A stretch of DNA of 64,000 nt. It comes from Phellopilus nigrolimitatus. Its lineage: Eukaryota; Basidiomycota; Agaricomycetes; Hymenochaetales; Hymenochaetaceae. The notes below the pieces were generated by a model that was not told the DNA's origin, ran no database searches, and saw nothing but the letters and a program-made list of their open reading frames with translations. Positions 45,187-56,777 of this stretch are shown here, in pieces. The stretch lies in contig JAJOHG010000001.1 of the NCBI GenBank assembly GCA_021029095.1, positions 2,480,001 to 2,544,000 of the forward strand, read 5' to 3'. Position 1 is the stretch's first letter; every line of letters starts with the position of its first letter. The position numbers and the translations under genes were made by a program.

Positions 45187-47460
45187 TTATTTTACGATAT
45201 TGAGTAAAAGAGTAAACACTGTGCATATCTGCGGAACAGGCACCCACACAGATGAACACATTTCAGGCCCGAAGTCGACGGAGGACGAGGAGCCATGAGG
45301 CTGCGTTTGAACCAGAGCGAACTGACGACACCGCCGAGACTGATATCCTCCTTGAACACATCTGTGATGCGCATACCCGCGTAGAGCAGCTCCTGGCCAC
45401 GCTCGTCTGAGATCGTCGAGATGAACACAGCAGGTTTGCGGATGAGCCCAAGCTCTTGCGCCCACTTGTAGTCCATCGGGATGACAGGCGGCTCGCGCTC
45501 CGGCTTCGGGAAAACTGCACCACTCGCCACCAGTACGTCGTACGTCTCGCGGAGCACGTCCGACAGGTCCTCGAACGTCTCAGACACGACAATGCCAGCG
45601 GCTTTCATTGCCGCGTTCTTCGCGTCCGCCGTCTCCATAAGCGAGTTCGCCACCGAGCCCGCGTGCCCGAACTGCACCTCTGTTGCGAACATCTTCGCGC
45701 ACGTACAAATAACCCATGCAACGATGGGCTTGCGGATCTTGCCCGATTTAACGGCGTCGATCACGCGGTACTCCTCGATACCGCCGACCTCTCCAAGAAG
45801 AATGAGCATCTTACAATTGGGGTCGGCCTCATAGCGTAGAAGGTAGACAATAAAAGTCGAACCAGGGTAACGGTCCCCGCCAATTGCGATGCCCTCGTAG
45901 GTGCTGTTCGTGACGAGCGAAAGGATGTTGTTGAGCTCGTTGGACATACCTCCAAGTTTAGAGACGTAGCCGACGGAGCCTGCAAGGTACAGCTTTGACG
46001 CGATGATGTTGTCCATCATACTGAACAGAAAAGCCGAAAATCAACAAATATTATTGAAATAACAAGACGAAGACGTACCCTCCAGAGTTATCAATCTTGA
46101 AGCATCCGGCCTTGATACTACCAACAGTAGCGGACCAACGATGAGAATATCCTTTTCTTTCGCAAGGTGCAGGATCTCGCGCGCGTGCCTCTCCGGCACA
46201 CCCTCAGCAATGATAGCGACCGTCTTGATTTGACTCGAGAAACACGCGGCAACCGAGGGCGTGTCATGACCACATGAGTAGTCAAAGTCAAGCATGCCCT
46301 GAATCGCGCGGGGCTGGAGACCATAGACAAGACTGCGCGTCTTCGCGTCGAAGGGACGGAACCACGGGCGCACTGATCCCTTCTTGCCATCCGGGAAGTG
46401 CACAATCTGGTCTCCAGGCTGCATGCGCTCTCCGGATGAGTGAATCGCACCGATCTAGGCCTCGTCAGAAGGCGCACCGCCAATGACCTTGCTAGGAGGA
46501 GGCGAGCCAGGCGCAGACTGCGGGATCGAACGTGCGGAGCTCACACCTGACATGCGGGCTGACTTGATGCCAAGCGCAATGGGGACAATCTCGATAATGT
46601 GAGTGTCCGGGCCGTACACCTTGACGGACACGCCGAGAGACTCGCCGAGGAGGCGCATCGCCTTAAGACCTTCCTGGTAGTTCGGACCGCCGCGGCGGAC
46701 GAAGATCGTGACACTGCGCAATGAGGCCGGCCTTGTACTCTTTCAAAGCACAAATGATACCCTTGAATGTTGAGGCAACATTCGTAAAGTTGGCAATACC
46801 ACCACCAATGATAAGGATCTTGCCATCGGGCTTGGGCGAGCCGCGAGTGATAAGGTCAACAATCGTCTTCGCATACTTGTACGTCTGACCTTCGATTGGA
46901 GCACCAGAGTACTCGCCGCAGTTAGGGAGCTCGTCGGAAAAGCCGTGTGCAGCAATAGCATCGGAGTAGACAACGGAGGCGCCACCATCTGAAGTTTAAA
47001 TTAAACACTTCAAACTGCATTAGATTTTTAATCGCGAGACTAACCAGCAACCAAGGTCCAAACGCAGCCCTCCGGGTTGAGGACAGTCAACTTAAGAGAA
47101 GCGCCAGTCGAGCCATCGAGCTTCTGGATGTAGGCCTCCTATTTGGTGAGCTGTCTATTGAAGGTGGCGGGCCAGACCGTTGGCGAGCCTCGGTTGGCAC
47201 CAATGACTTTGGTCGTAGATGAGCCTTGAGTCGGGGCGGTAACACTCACATCATGAACAAAATAGCTCACTTAGGGCCACATATGCTTTCGGCAGTCTGG
47301 CCGAGCTCCGCGGCCATGTCGAGGAACTGAACAACGGGCTCAGCACCATTCTCGCCATCGAGGGCGATGGGCGGGTGATGAGGTCGATGAGGATCTTGCA
47401 CTTCTTAGCGTCGTTGATGTGGGTGAGGAATGCGGACGTGCTATCGCACGTCCATTGTGC
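45187..47460 (-). pseudogene. Truncated and frameshifted ATP-citrate lyase copy
   Basis: Strong fragments of ATP-citrate lyase appear in order: [133 protein letters not shown] and WAQELGLIRKPAVFISTISD. Matching stops at SSLWFKR near 45300. The whole citrate-synthase-like C-terminal part and the ATP-grasp N terminus are missing. Internal deletions (after LIDLITR and after DTPSVAA) and frameshifts (near 46120 and 46720) break the rest. Normal introns remain (near 46070 and 47010), so this is a degraded segmental copy, not a retrocopy. A functional gene should lie elsewhere. Confidence 0.9.
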
Positions 47461-47469
47461 AGCTGTAGA

Positions 47470-47725
47470 GCATAGTAGTTTTACAATAGAATTATAATGA
47501 CTACAACAGAACTATGATTAACCGGCGTAATTACAATAGAGTTATAATTAACCAGCACGATTACAATGTGTTTGTAACATCTTACCAAATTTAGATGGGA
47601 CTACAATCTACGAAAAAGGAATTGTAATGGCATTACAAAGCTGGATATCGATTACGTCAAACAGGATTTTTCCGACATTGAATACAGCCTTTTGCGGACA
47701 CTTATTTAACTATTAACTTGCCCTG
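47470..47725 (-). repeat. Diverged second copy of the SINE-like body and tail
   Basis: Colinear landmarks with the element at 44694-45028: AT-rich TTACAAT-type blocks, GGCATTACAA (47629-47638 against 44815-44824), ATCGATTACGT (47647-47657 against ATCGACTACGT) and CTTATTTAACTATT (47701-47714 against CTTACTTAACTGTT). The tRNA-like head is absent, so the copy is 5' truncated or eroded. It is in the same orientation as the first copy, flanking the ATP-citrate lyase fragment. Confidence 0.45.
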
Positions 47726-48506
47726 GTCTTCAGTTTCCATTTTGACTTCCTGATACGCTATATCGGCTAGCCAGTCTTCGAATTAACCAGTCGGCTTTGC
47801 TTTTGGTGCTTTGCAAAATTTATATTTCTTTCGTAAACTTGGAGACACGTTTGCCAATAAGAGGATTTTGCTTCCATACCTAGGAATAAGTAAGATGTAA
47901 TTAAGATACCATGGCTGTAGAATGAGATTATAGAGACGAAGGATAGCACGGCAGATACGTGTGTATGCCAATCTTTTATGAGACCTTTTTTACAGGGAAG
48001 TGAGAGCGTCTTCTGCGGGAAGTTTTCCAATTGGGTAACGAGGATTTCGTCTTGGATTCGTTAGCCTTGACCAACGGTCTCGGTCCAAAACCAAGCTTAC
48101 TCACGGCTTCTTTCGTATGCGTGAGTAAGCAATCCCGGAACTAGCTCCAGGAGAATTCAAACTTGACTGCGTCACTGGTTAAAAAGTAGCATGTTTCATT
48201 TTGGAAGCTATAAGACAGAAGAAGAATAGGCTTAGAAGGGTGTCTCCTAGTCGCAGTTGTCTCAGATTGCATCTAAGATGCTCCTGAGTTCCCTATGATT
48301 AGAATTGCAAGAGAGGTTCCATGCCGTCCCCATTACAATTTGTGGACAGTCATGTAAGGTGATGGTTGTACGTATATCCGCGAGATAGGACGTGTGCGCG
48401 TTGTGTAAGTCTATTTGGCGCATTTCCGATTTCAGAGCGTGTGGTGGCACTGACTCTGCCAAGGCTCTCCTATTACCGCACACTACGATCACAATCCGGA
48501 TTCACG
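47726..48506. other. Intergenic region upstream of the ubiquitin-conjugating enzyme
   Basis: AT-rich and without recognisable coding sequence. The 3' part should hold the promoter of the plus-strand gene starting at 48507. Confidence 0.4.
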
Positions 48507-49640
48507 ATGAGCGGCATCTCGACAAGGCGGCTCCAGAAAGAGCTCAAGGAGATACATAACGATTGTCCTCAGGGTGCGTGCTATAACGCCGCTTGATTCT
48601 ATGCGCTTAACGTTTGGTGTCTCGATCAGGCATCAAGCTCGTCAAAGCGGATGACTTCGAGACATGGATCCTCTCGTTGGAGGTTCTCGGCGAGAGCCTA
48701 TACGTCGTATGTCTATCCCTTTGTTCTCTTGGTGCCCTCCAGAAATAATCTGAACATTGTACGTCCGTTTGAGCAGGGGGAGACGTTCATGCTACGGTTT
48801 CGCTTTGACACGCAGTATCCGATCTCGTCGCCGAGCGTGACATTCGTTGTGGATCAGCAGCACCAAGCTCCATTGCATCCGGTTGGTACTGCTATATTCT
48901 GCTATGCTCCTATATGCTGATTCAAGTCGCTGTGTCGCGTAGCACGTCTACTCTAACGGACATGTGTGCATCTTTTAATTGCCCACGCAGTGTTGACCTC
49001 TCATTTATTCATATAGATCTGCGCAAATATCCTCGGAGACGGTTGGTCTCCTGTGCTCAGCGTTACCTCTGTATGCATATCGCTGCAGAGCATGCTTGCG
49101 TCGTGTCAAGTAAGCCTTCACTTCTTTCTTCCTTTCATTCTCTTCCGCCTCTCCTGTTTCTTAGAATAGAAGCCTGCGACCTATTTCTATATTTCCTGCT
49201 TAACGCTATTTTACTCACTCTTTCTATCCATGAACTTTCATTTGACGGACTCCCTTGCCCTCGCCCGTGCCAACGTTAGAAAAAAGAACGGTGCGTTCAT
49301 GTGGCTCCTCTTTTCAGCCTTTGTTCTTTACCTGACTGAGCGCATCATGAATTCAGTCCAGAAGGCAATGATCGATATGTCATGTTCGCGCCGGACGACC
49401 CGAAGAAGGTACGCTTTCTTCGTCTTTGTTTCTTCACCTCTCCGTTGAACACCAGCTGACGCTACTTCTGGTTGGCTGCAGTCGAGATTCATGTATGATG
49501 GTATGACTTCTCTGTTCTTATCACGAGGTCTAAACTCATCTCACCATATTCGCTCTCACGTAGATGATTCGTGAGTCTAGCCACCTCCGTTCCTGTCCAC
49601 TATCTTCCTGACCAGTTTTCCGTTCTTCCGCAGGGTCTGA
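48507..49640 (+). CDS. UBC16: UBE2W-type ubiquitin-conjugating enzyme (E2)
   Basis: E2 of the UBE2W/UBC16 branch, which in animals attaches ubiquitin to protein N termini. Spliced text reads MSGISTRRLQKELKEIHNDC, then GETFMLRFRFDTQYPISSPS. The active-site region PLHPHVYSNGHICANILGDG follows, with the catalytic Cys and the branch-specific HPH in place of HPN, then LSVTSVCISLQSMLASC. The C-terminal part NDRYVMFAPDDPKKSRFMYD ends, through a 7 nt microexon, in DDSV with the stop at 49640. About nine introns for roughly 160 residues is dense. The later short exons (49270-49290, 49355-49410) are fixed by the family match. Confidence 0.88.
49564..49570 (+). other. 7 nt microexon of the UBE2W-type gene
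   Basis: ATGATTC sits between a CGTAG acceptor and a GTGAGTC donor. Including it gives FMYD-DDS-V and a stop at 49640, matching the Asp-rich end of the family. Skipping it changes the frame. Confidence 0.75.
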
Positions 49641-50161
49641 CCTCTACCAGCCAATCCGCTCACTTCGTCCGCCCAACACACTTATAATTTACACAAGGAG
49701 ACGCTGCCGCAGATTCCATCTGACCTTGATTTGTTTGCTCTCTCATTTGTTACATCGAGCATTCCTTCTTTGTACTCTGTAGAACACGAGATCGCCTACA
49801 ATATCTCTGACGCTGTCGATGTACGATGTATGCTAGTACTGAACTTATTGTATACAGTGCTGTGCCAGGATAAATCATTTAGGCATTGCTCCTAAGAATC
49901 AGATATTTGGGAGAAGGTACAGGCTGAATAATCAAGGAATTCGATTGCAAGTGCTGGATTTTAAAGTCTGAACCAACGCGAGAAGGGCCCTGGAGTAACG
50001 TACACGTCCAATAAATAATCCAAGGGAAAGGAGCATACGTGAACCCAGGAAGTAATCAAACAACGGAGTGATAGAAAAACAAGAAATCCCATTTTATTCC
50101 CCAAGCCAATCCCCTGCTAAGCACAGCATCCACTTTTCGTGATCGAACTTGAGCTCGAACT
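49641..50161. other. Intergenic, convergent 3' ends
   Basis: Tail-to-tail interval between the E2 gene and the copper-fist gene. It is AT-rich near 49840-49960. No gene or structured element was seen. Confidence 0.5.
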
Positions 50162-51980
50162 CTAAGGCGGTACGGGAACTCGAGGTATATTCGTAGGAGT
50201 TATCGATTGCCGTGCGAAGCTCAGGGACGGCGAAACGGGGGTGTGCCCATGGCTCGCGCCTTCCAGGACCGCGCTTTCATCCGCAGCGCGTGCTTCATTC
50301 CCGCTGTCCATGCAGCACCCTCCGCACGCATCACCACACTCGCAAGCGTCTTCCATACACCCACACCGACCCCCACAACATTCCTCAAGCTTTGGGAGGT
50401 TTACGAGGTTAAATGCGCGAGGCCGGTCTTCCTTTGCGTCGCTCGACCTATCACGCCCGAACAGGCTGCGCGGATATAGTACAACATTGGTTGGGTCGAG
50501 GTGCTTGCGCGCCTCCAATGACGGTGGTGCGGGCAGAGACGCCGCGCGCGCGAAGAACGCATCAAGAAAGGACGGCGCGGCCAAACGTTGACCCGTGCTT
50601 ACACCTGGAACACTGCCCGCCTGCGGTAGTTCGACGCCTCCATCGTGGTCGACGCACGTCGGGCAATCGGGCGTGCAGTCTCCGGACGTGTGTGTGCTTG
50701 AGAAGTGCGACATCGTCTGCTCTGTCTTTGAGCTGTCATCCACCCAAGTAGGTAGAGAGTCGCCGGAACTGGGAACATCGTGTACGCTACATCCCGCGCA
50801 TTCACAACGAGTGCCACAGCAACAATTGGTGCCATCTTCCAGAGTATCCAAGCCGTTGCTCGCACTTGCGGGAACGGAAGACAGATTTGGGGGAGCAATG
50901 ACTGATCCGGCTGGATGTGCGTGATACCGTACTGTACTCTCCATTATCAGGCTAGGTGGAGGCGCTGGCGCAATAGGTCGAAAAAGCTTAGACTGAGATC
51001 CATCATTAGAGTTCGGGAGTTTGCGATGCGCGCCAGACGGCGAATTCGGGGATCTCTTCCTCTTTACTGGGTGCTGTTCATCCATGCTCAAGTGTGACAC
51101 GAGCGGAGGAAGAGAGTAAGCAGCGTCCGATGTGTTCCCATCAGCATCGGCGTCGTTCGAAGAAAACCGCCTCGAGACCTTATTTGGGGTTGGAATTGCC
51201 GACAAAAGGGTGGAAGAAGATGCGGGTGAACAACACGAAGCAACCAGGGCAAGAGCAGAAAGTCCATCGCTGAAGAGAGTTGAGGATATCGGCCTAGTCG
51301 AGCTAGAGGCCGCGGTAGAACCCAGGCTCGAACTCCTTTCAGCTTGCCGTCCACATCTGCAATTGTACACGTCCTTGCAATGGCAAGGGTTTAATAAGGC
51401 GTCCACTGCAAAGCCCATAAGCGATGCCTCCACCAAATTTGCGAGCACTGACCTTGCCATTTCGGCCCAGGAATGTCTGCGGCGGACGATTCTGGTGTAC
51501 TGAAAGCGTCCTTGAGCCCATTTGGTAAAGACGGGACTGACGGAACGAAGCGCTTCCCTACGCCGATAACCACATTTCATCGTGAGCACTTTTTGCTGAT
51601 GGAGACCACCACAGGACACACCCTTCTTCTTGGCTCCCTCTCCAGCAGCCGCGCTTGCTGCTGCTGCTTCCCGCTCCGTCGCGCACGTACACTTGCCATG
51701 AATGCGCCGAGCCTGGCGTGCCTCCCGGCACTTCTCGCACTGCGATACGGGGCGGCCCTTCTTCTTAATTTCGAACAGCGGGCGATCGTTGTGGTGGCAG
51801 CTCGACGATCGGTGACCTTTTATACACGATTCACTGCATATTGTTGAATTTTAGCATACAGAGTGTATGGACGAGAAGGGAGATCGACAAACCATGCATA
51901 CTTCTTAGAGTTAACGTAGACCTGGTAAACCAAGACATCAGCCACACAACAGATGAGCAGCAACAAGCTGGACAGACCAT
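50162..51980 (-). CDS. Copper-fist transcription factor (Cuf1/Mac1-like)
   Basis: Copper-sensing transcription factor. The N terminus, after splicing, is M-VYVNSKKYAC-ESCIKGHRSSSCHHNDRPLFEIKKKGRPVS and QCEKCREARQARRIHGKCTC. This is the complete copper fist: the zinc site, the KKGRP minor-groove motif and the Cu cluster cysteines. The start ATG at 51980 is followed at once by an intron (GTCTGT donor); a second intron splits the codon for the Cys of KKYAC. A long Ser/Pro-rich region follows. Cys-rich clusters CKDVYNCRC, CCCGTRCECAGC and CCGGRCGCMEDACECGDACGG resemble copper-binding arrays of Mac1/Cuf1. It probably controls high-affinity copper (and perhaps iron) uptake. The stop is at 50162. 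Confidence 0.92.
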
Positions 51981-54365
51981 GGCAAGAACATACAAGCAAT
52001 GAGAAAGAGACGTGAGGGGGGATTAGGCAGGCCGCAGTAGCGGGGTACCGTCGCGGTAGTAGTATTTAGCGGAGGTCAAGCGATGACAAGATAGACAGTG
52101 ACATAGTGTGACAATATGATGGTTATGTGAGTCCGTTCCCTTTTATGGACTCAAGCACCCCTGAGCTCCCCGGTCGACGGCCAACAGCTTTCAGCAGCGT
52201 GTCCCCGCAAGGTTGCAATGTGAAAAGAAGGAAGTCTTCCACATGAGAAACCGATCTATAATCTTTGCAGACTGCAGACAGACCCTGTTGCCGTGAGCAT
52301 TCAAACTCTGTTCAGCCAGATTCCACGGCTTCCTCAGATTATCAGATTCTCCCTCGTAATTCAGCGAGTATCGGAACTTGGGAGGCCGCTACAGTTCTTG
52401 AAGAGTCAATCAAGAACATATGCAATACAGAAGACTGCGAAATTGCTCACATGAGCAATAAACGAGCACCTTGAACCCTCCCCACACTGTGGGTGCGGCA
52501 GTCAGCGCGGTATTGCCTCAATATCAGATCCTGCGCGGATTAAGCGCGAGGGTACAGAGTTCCAGGTACAATGAGACCTTTCAGCGCTCGGTCAGCCATG
52601 GCAGTATGGCCTCATGAACTATTTGATGGTCCAGATGCTTGCGCTATTTGCGATTCTGACCTATAGAGATCGGGAACGGCGGGCTATCCGGTCCCGACAG
52701 GGTTGTCAAAACTTGAATGGTGAGGGACACATAGACTATAGAGCTTCCTTCTAGCACATGTCTTACTGTCGCTCGCCGCGGCTGTTCGGTCAGAGATCTT
52801 ATAGGGTCGTATCCAGCCGTCGTTGAGCCGCAAGTATTGAATATCAAAAATCGAACATCGACGATGGCCGACCACGAGACTAGGGATCACATCGCTATGA
52901 AAAACAGCTCAGTTGCGTACCTCTAAGTTTGGAGAAGAAATGTAAGCAAACATAAATCGATGTTAACGTTTCGGTCTAATCCGACTGTCCAATGTGCAAC
53001 ACTTACCCCTTTCCGAGAAGAGATAATTATAGACAAGGACTTCTTTTCGCGGAAGTCTGTTCGTCCATGTATTCCAATTTCAAAGTGACGAAATACTAGA
53101 TGTTCCCAATGACGAGAAAGACAATATTCCTATGTAAAGGCTGTTCTTAGGAGGCCGCACGTTTACCCAATCCTAGGCGAAGGAGTCTACCGACAAACTA
53201 GGATATATTTTCGTCAGCTATGTATGTACATGTACATGTGCAGATGACTTACTTTCGGTTTTCCGTCCTTGACGTTTGTCACCCCGAGAGGAAATATAGT
53301 GCATTAGATTTACACGAGATAAATATGATGTATAAGGGAGCTCTAGTGTTTTCCGTATGATTCACCGTCCTGGAAAGTCACATGTAAATCAAACAGAAGC
53401 TCAAGACATAGACCACCATGATACGAACAGTCGTAAATCATGTCCCACTAGCAGAAAAACCCTAGATTCCACGCCCCATTATCCACGCATCGAACGCCGC
53501 CTGGGGTTCACTGTGTCTTCAAAGCCCATGGAAGCGATAAGCACATGTACTGCCAGGCAGAAGTTCTAGAAGACAATAAATGACCGCATTTGCGACTCCC
53601 GGTGGTTCTGTGCGCCACGAGCTTCTGTCTGTCGGCTTAAGGAAGGTGCGTCCTGCCTGGTTCTGTGTCGAGACGCTTGCTTTGGACGTAAGCACCGTGA
53701 TGCACAAGGTGCTTACGTCCAAAGCATGTGTTCAAGAAGAATCGAGGTCTCGTCTAAACAGACAGATAAGTGAGAAGTCATCGACCGCTGTGATTCCATT
53801 CAAGTTCGAGTGGGTGTGTCGAAGGAGAAGGACTGCAAGATCTCACTGGCATATATATCTTGTATTGACCTCTATTTGATCGAACTCTCCTTGGTAACCT
53901 GTGGGAGGCTTGTCAATGCCAAAATAAGCTTCAAGGAAACCCATGTATGAGGGGACTCCAAAGACGAAATTAATTGTGAGAAAAATAAATCCTTGCTTTC
54001 ATTCGTTATAGGCACACAGAAAAGGATGCAGAATTAGCGAATAACAGTCAAGAAACATAGAAATAATCAGTCATTTTTCATCGTCCACTGGTCGTTTGGA
54101 AGACGCAACTAGCCAGCGAAATTGGCTCACAGGCTGGATCGGCAAACGCCGTGCCGGTTAACTCAAATGCGATTGAGGTCATTGGACAGAAAGAATATGC
54201 TTAGTCACTCCGGAAGATGCCGAGATGCTTGCGAGCAAGCCCGAAAAGTGAAGTCACTCCACTGCTGACGCTTCACCGACGACCACGACAACCGACAGCG
54301 ACGGAGGACGGACTTGCACAGCTCAAATAACCATATAAACGAGGTAGAAGGCAGTCGCAGCGACA
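51981..54365. other. Gene-poor 2.4 kb between the copper-fist gene and ISA1
   Basis: Contains the copper-fist promoter (51981-52140) and the ISA1 promoter. Small ORFs near 52265, 53357 and 53580 show no domains or splice-consistent extensions. The only structure seen is the hairpin at 53678-53726. It may be eroded coding or repeat sequence. Confidence 0.35.
53678..53726. repeat. Perfect 19 bp inverted repeat (hairpin)
   Basis: The arms 53678-53696 and 53708-53726 are exact reverse complements, with an 11-base loop. The arm begins TGCTTTGGACG. No poly-T or gene end is adjacent, so a transcription-terminator role is unlikely. It may be a small transposon footprint or fold-back insertion. Confidence 0.85.
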
Positions 54366-55211
54366 ATGACAACGACAATAGCTTGCAGAAGCAGCTTTGC
54401 GCGCCTCGCCTCACCCCAGTCTTCGCGCCTCTTCGCTGCACCCACTGTGGCGCGCAGTTTTGCTGCAGCCCGCGGACGTAGCCCGCTCAACTTTTTAAAT
54501 AATGGCGCATGCGCGTCGTCCTTCGCCACCGCTTCACAGGCGCCAGTAGCCTCCTCGTCGAAGCTGAACACTGAAGAGGGCTTGCTGAGGGATCGGCCGC
54601 CCACTGTAATCCCAGAAAAGCCAGCCACTTCGTCATCTTCGTCGGCCTCCTCGTCAAAGACTGCGCAGACTCTGTCGGCAGATGCGGCATCACCACAGGT
54701 TGCGGCCCGCCCGCCGAAGCCTCCCAAGGCAGAGAAGCTCAAGCCACGGCTGGTCGGACGCAAGGCGGCGTTGACGCTGGTGTGTTGTACTTCGCTCTCC
54801 TTAAATGCTATTCATCTCACAGGATTCTATCAGACACCTGAAGCAGTCAGACGGCTGCGCGCGCTACTGAATGGGCCGCACCCGCAGCTCATACGTATCG
54901 GCGTTCGAAACAAGGGCTGTGCGGGGATGTCATACAACCTCGAGTACGTCGAGACACCGGGCAAGTTCGACGAGGTCGTCGAGCAGGATGGTGTGCGCGT
55001 GCTTATCGACAGCAAGGCACTGTTTTCAATCATTGGCAGTGAGATGGATTGGGTGGAGGATCGTCTGAGGTGCGTTGTTGCCTTGATTTATGGTAATCAT
55101 TGACTTACTTCTCCTTGGCCACTCAGTGCGAAGTTCGCCTTCAAGAACCCTAACATCACAGATGCTTGCGGCTGTGGAGAGTCATTCACCGTTGGTGAAA
55201 CCTTGGGATGA
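54366..55211 (+). CDS. ISA1: Mitochondrial A-type Fe-S assembly protein Isa1
   Basis: A-type carrier needed with Isa2 for mitochondrial [4Fe-4S] proteins. The N terminus (MTTTIACRSSFARLASPQSS) is an Arg/Ser-rich presequence, followed by a long Ser/Ala/Pro linker. The HesB/IscA domain begins at RKAALTL-TPEAVRRLRALL. It shows IRIGVRNKGCAGMSYNLEYV and ends NITDACGCGESFTVGETLG, giving the three cluster cysteines (GC, and CGC). The intron between ALTL and TPEA is 54 nt, a multiple of three and stop-free, so an unspliced reading would falsely add 18 residues. A second intron lies near 55070-55127. The stop is at 55211. Confidence 0.93.
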
Positions 55212-55476
55212 TTAATATGATTAATTTACATTTGTCATTTACTTTACACACTCCATTCTCCTGTCTTTTCCTTCACCTTCCTCACTCCTTTGGATAATTT
55301 TGCCCATGTCAGCATTTGTACCTGTATCTCCCTTGCATTTAGCATCTAATCAAGTAGAGATGTACTGCATTCCATTCACGATTGCAAATGATAGAAGGAT
55401 GAAACCTAGAGTACTCCGAGTTGAGAGATAATTATATTCGGTGCATATACGAGATCCTTCAATACCAGTCGCACTC
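55212..55476. other. Short intergenic, convergent 3' ends
   Basis: 265 bp between the ISA1 stop and the end of the minus-strand membrane-protein gene. It is AT-rich with likely poly(A) signals, and nothing else was seen. Confidence 0.5.
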
Positions 55477-56337
55477 TCAATTTTCTTTCTTCACTGTTCT
55501 GGGTGACGGCTGCCCGTAATAATACGTCTTCCTTCCGACACCTAAGAACCACGCAAGCCTGTATTCACAGTCGGTATAATTCGAGAATCCAGCTTATAGA
55601 CAATTACACAACGCACCGGACGCTGAATAGCACGACAACAATGGATATGTTTCCATGCGTCATGGAATTCCATGTCAGCGGGTTATACCGGATTGCAGGC
55701 GGGAGGCCAATGAGCGTCGCAATTATGCTGTAATAATTTATTGTGTATATTAATATACCACTGCGCTTCTACATGGACTATCTCGACGGACTTACTGGGT
55801 TACCTATTAAAGAAACAGGGCGGTGATATCAGCGTGCTCGTTTGAAAGTGCGAGGAAATAGATACATCAGCAATGGCGAGCGCCGTCAGGCTCGCCCCAA
55901 TGATGCGCTCTTGCGCGACGGGGTCGTTGGGCAACGCGTCGCGCACCGCGCGGAAGACGAGGCTTGAGATCAGGCCGAGAAGGAGGTAGCCTGCACCACG
56001 GTATCCCATTGTTATCAAGAACAAGCCAGCTTCCGCATGTCAATGGAAACTAAAGAGTTCGCGGACGCACAGTTCGTGAGCTGCCAAATCGCCATGGACG
56101 CACGCGCCTCGAGTGTCCCTGCCTCTGGAGCAGGCGTGCTTGCGGCAGAGGGGATGAGCTCGTGATAGAACCATGCTGCACCGGGGAAGAACCACGCAAG
56201 GATTGCAGGGGAAATAGTCGAGACTGCCAAAGGGGGGTTTGAACACTGGTTTCTCACTTGGAAATCAGAGACGTACCGGGCTCAAGGTGTAAGAACAGTA
56301 TGTTGTAGAAGCCAGGGAGAGCGGGAAACGCGGTCAT
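55477..56337 (-). CDS. Four-helix membrane protein, DUF7704-type
   Basis: Five exons join on the minus strand: MTAFPALPGFYNILFLHLEP, VSTISPAILAWFFPGAAWFY, IWQLTNC-YLLLGLISSLVF, IIGASLTALAIAD-VTHIIAT and LTWNSMTHGNISIVVVLFSV. The last exon gives RLAWFLGVGRKTYYY and stops at 55477. There are four hydrophobic segments, with the conserved WNSMTHGN before the last. This arrangement matches a widespread basidiomycete membrane family that I believe is catalogued as DUF7704; the name is from memory. Function is unknown. All introns have GT-AG borders, and the multi-exon match to a single family makes the model secure. Confidence 0.8.
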
Positions 56338-56777
56338 TGCGTCCTCATTCACAGAAAGGAGATACATGTAAAATGGTGTTGGGGACGGGTTGAGTCGAGG
56401 CCAAATCGTACGAGCCTCGCGCAGTCGCGACGTGCGAAAGTCGTTTGGATCGAGAACGCGTCGATCATCGTATGATTACGTGAAGTGTAATCTTAAATTG
56501 TAAATTTCATCCGTAGAATCAAGCCCTTTGCCTGGGACAAGCAGTTTAGCAGGGTCAAGCCTTGACGAAGTTCTATCAACACGATTCGGATCGGCAAGCA
56601 TGTGCAAGATACAACTTATAAGCAAGCAATGGCCTCGTTTTACCTCCGATCCACATTCTAAGAGAAACTAGGGAAATACATGCAACCTCCGAGTTTCGTC
56701 CAGTAGTATACAAAATCGCTTTCAATTCTACTCTAGTTTCCCAATAAGACGACAACTCCATAAATGTTTTACACACC
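56338..56777. other. Intergenic between DUF7704-type gene start and ARO2 end
   Basis: Promoter side of the membrane-protein gene and 3' flank of ARO2. No additional gene was recognised. Confidence 0.4.

Noticed and set aside
52265..53879. Small ORFs as genes
   Set aside because: They have no recognisable domain, codon pattern or splice-consistent extension; one simply spans the hairpin.
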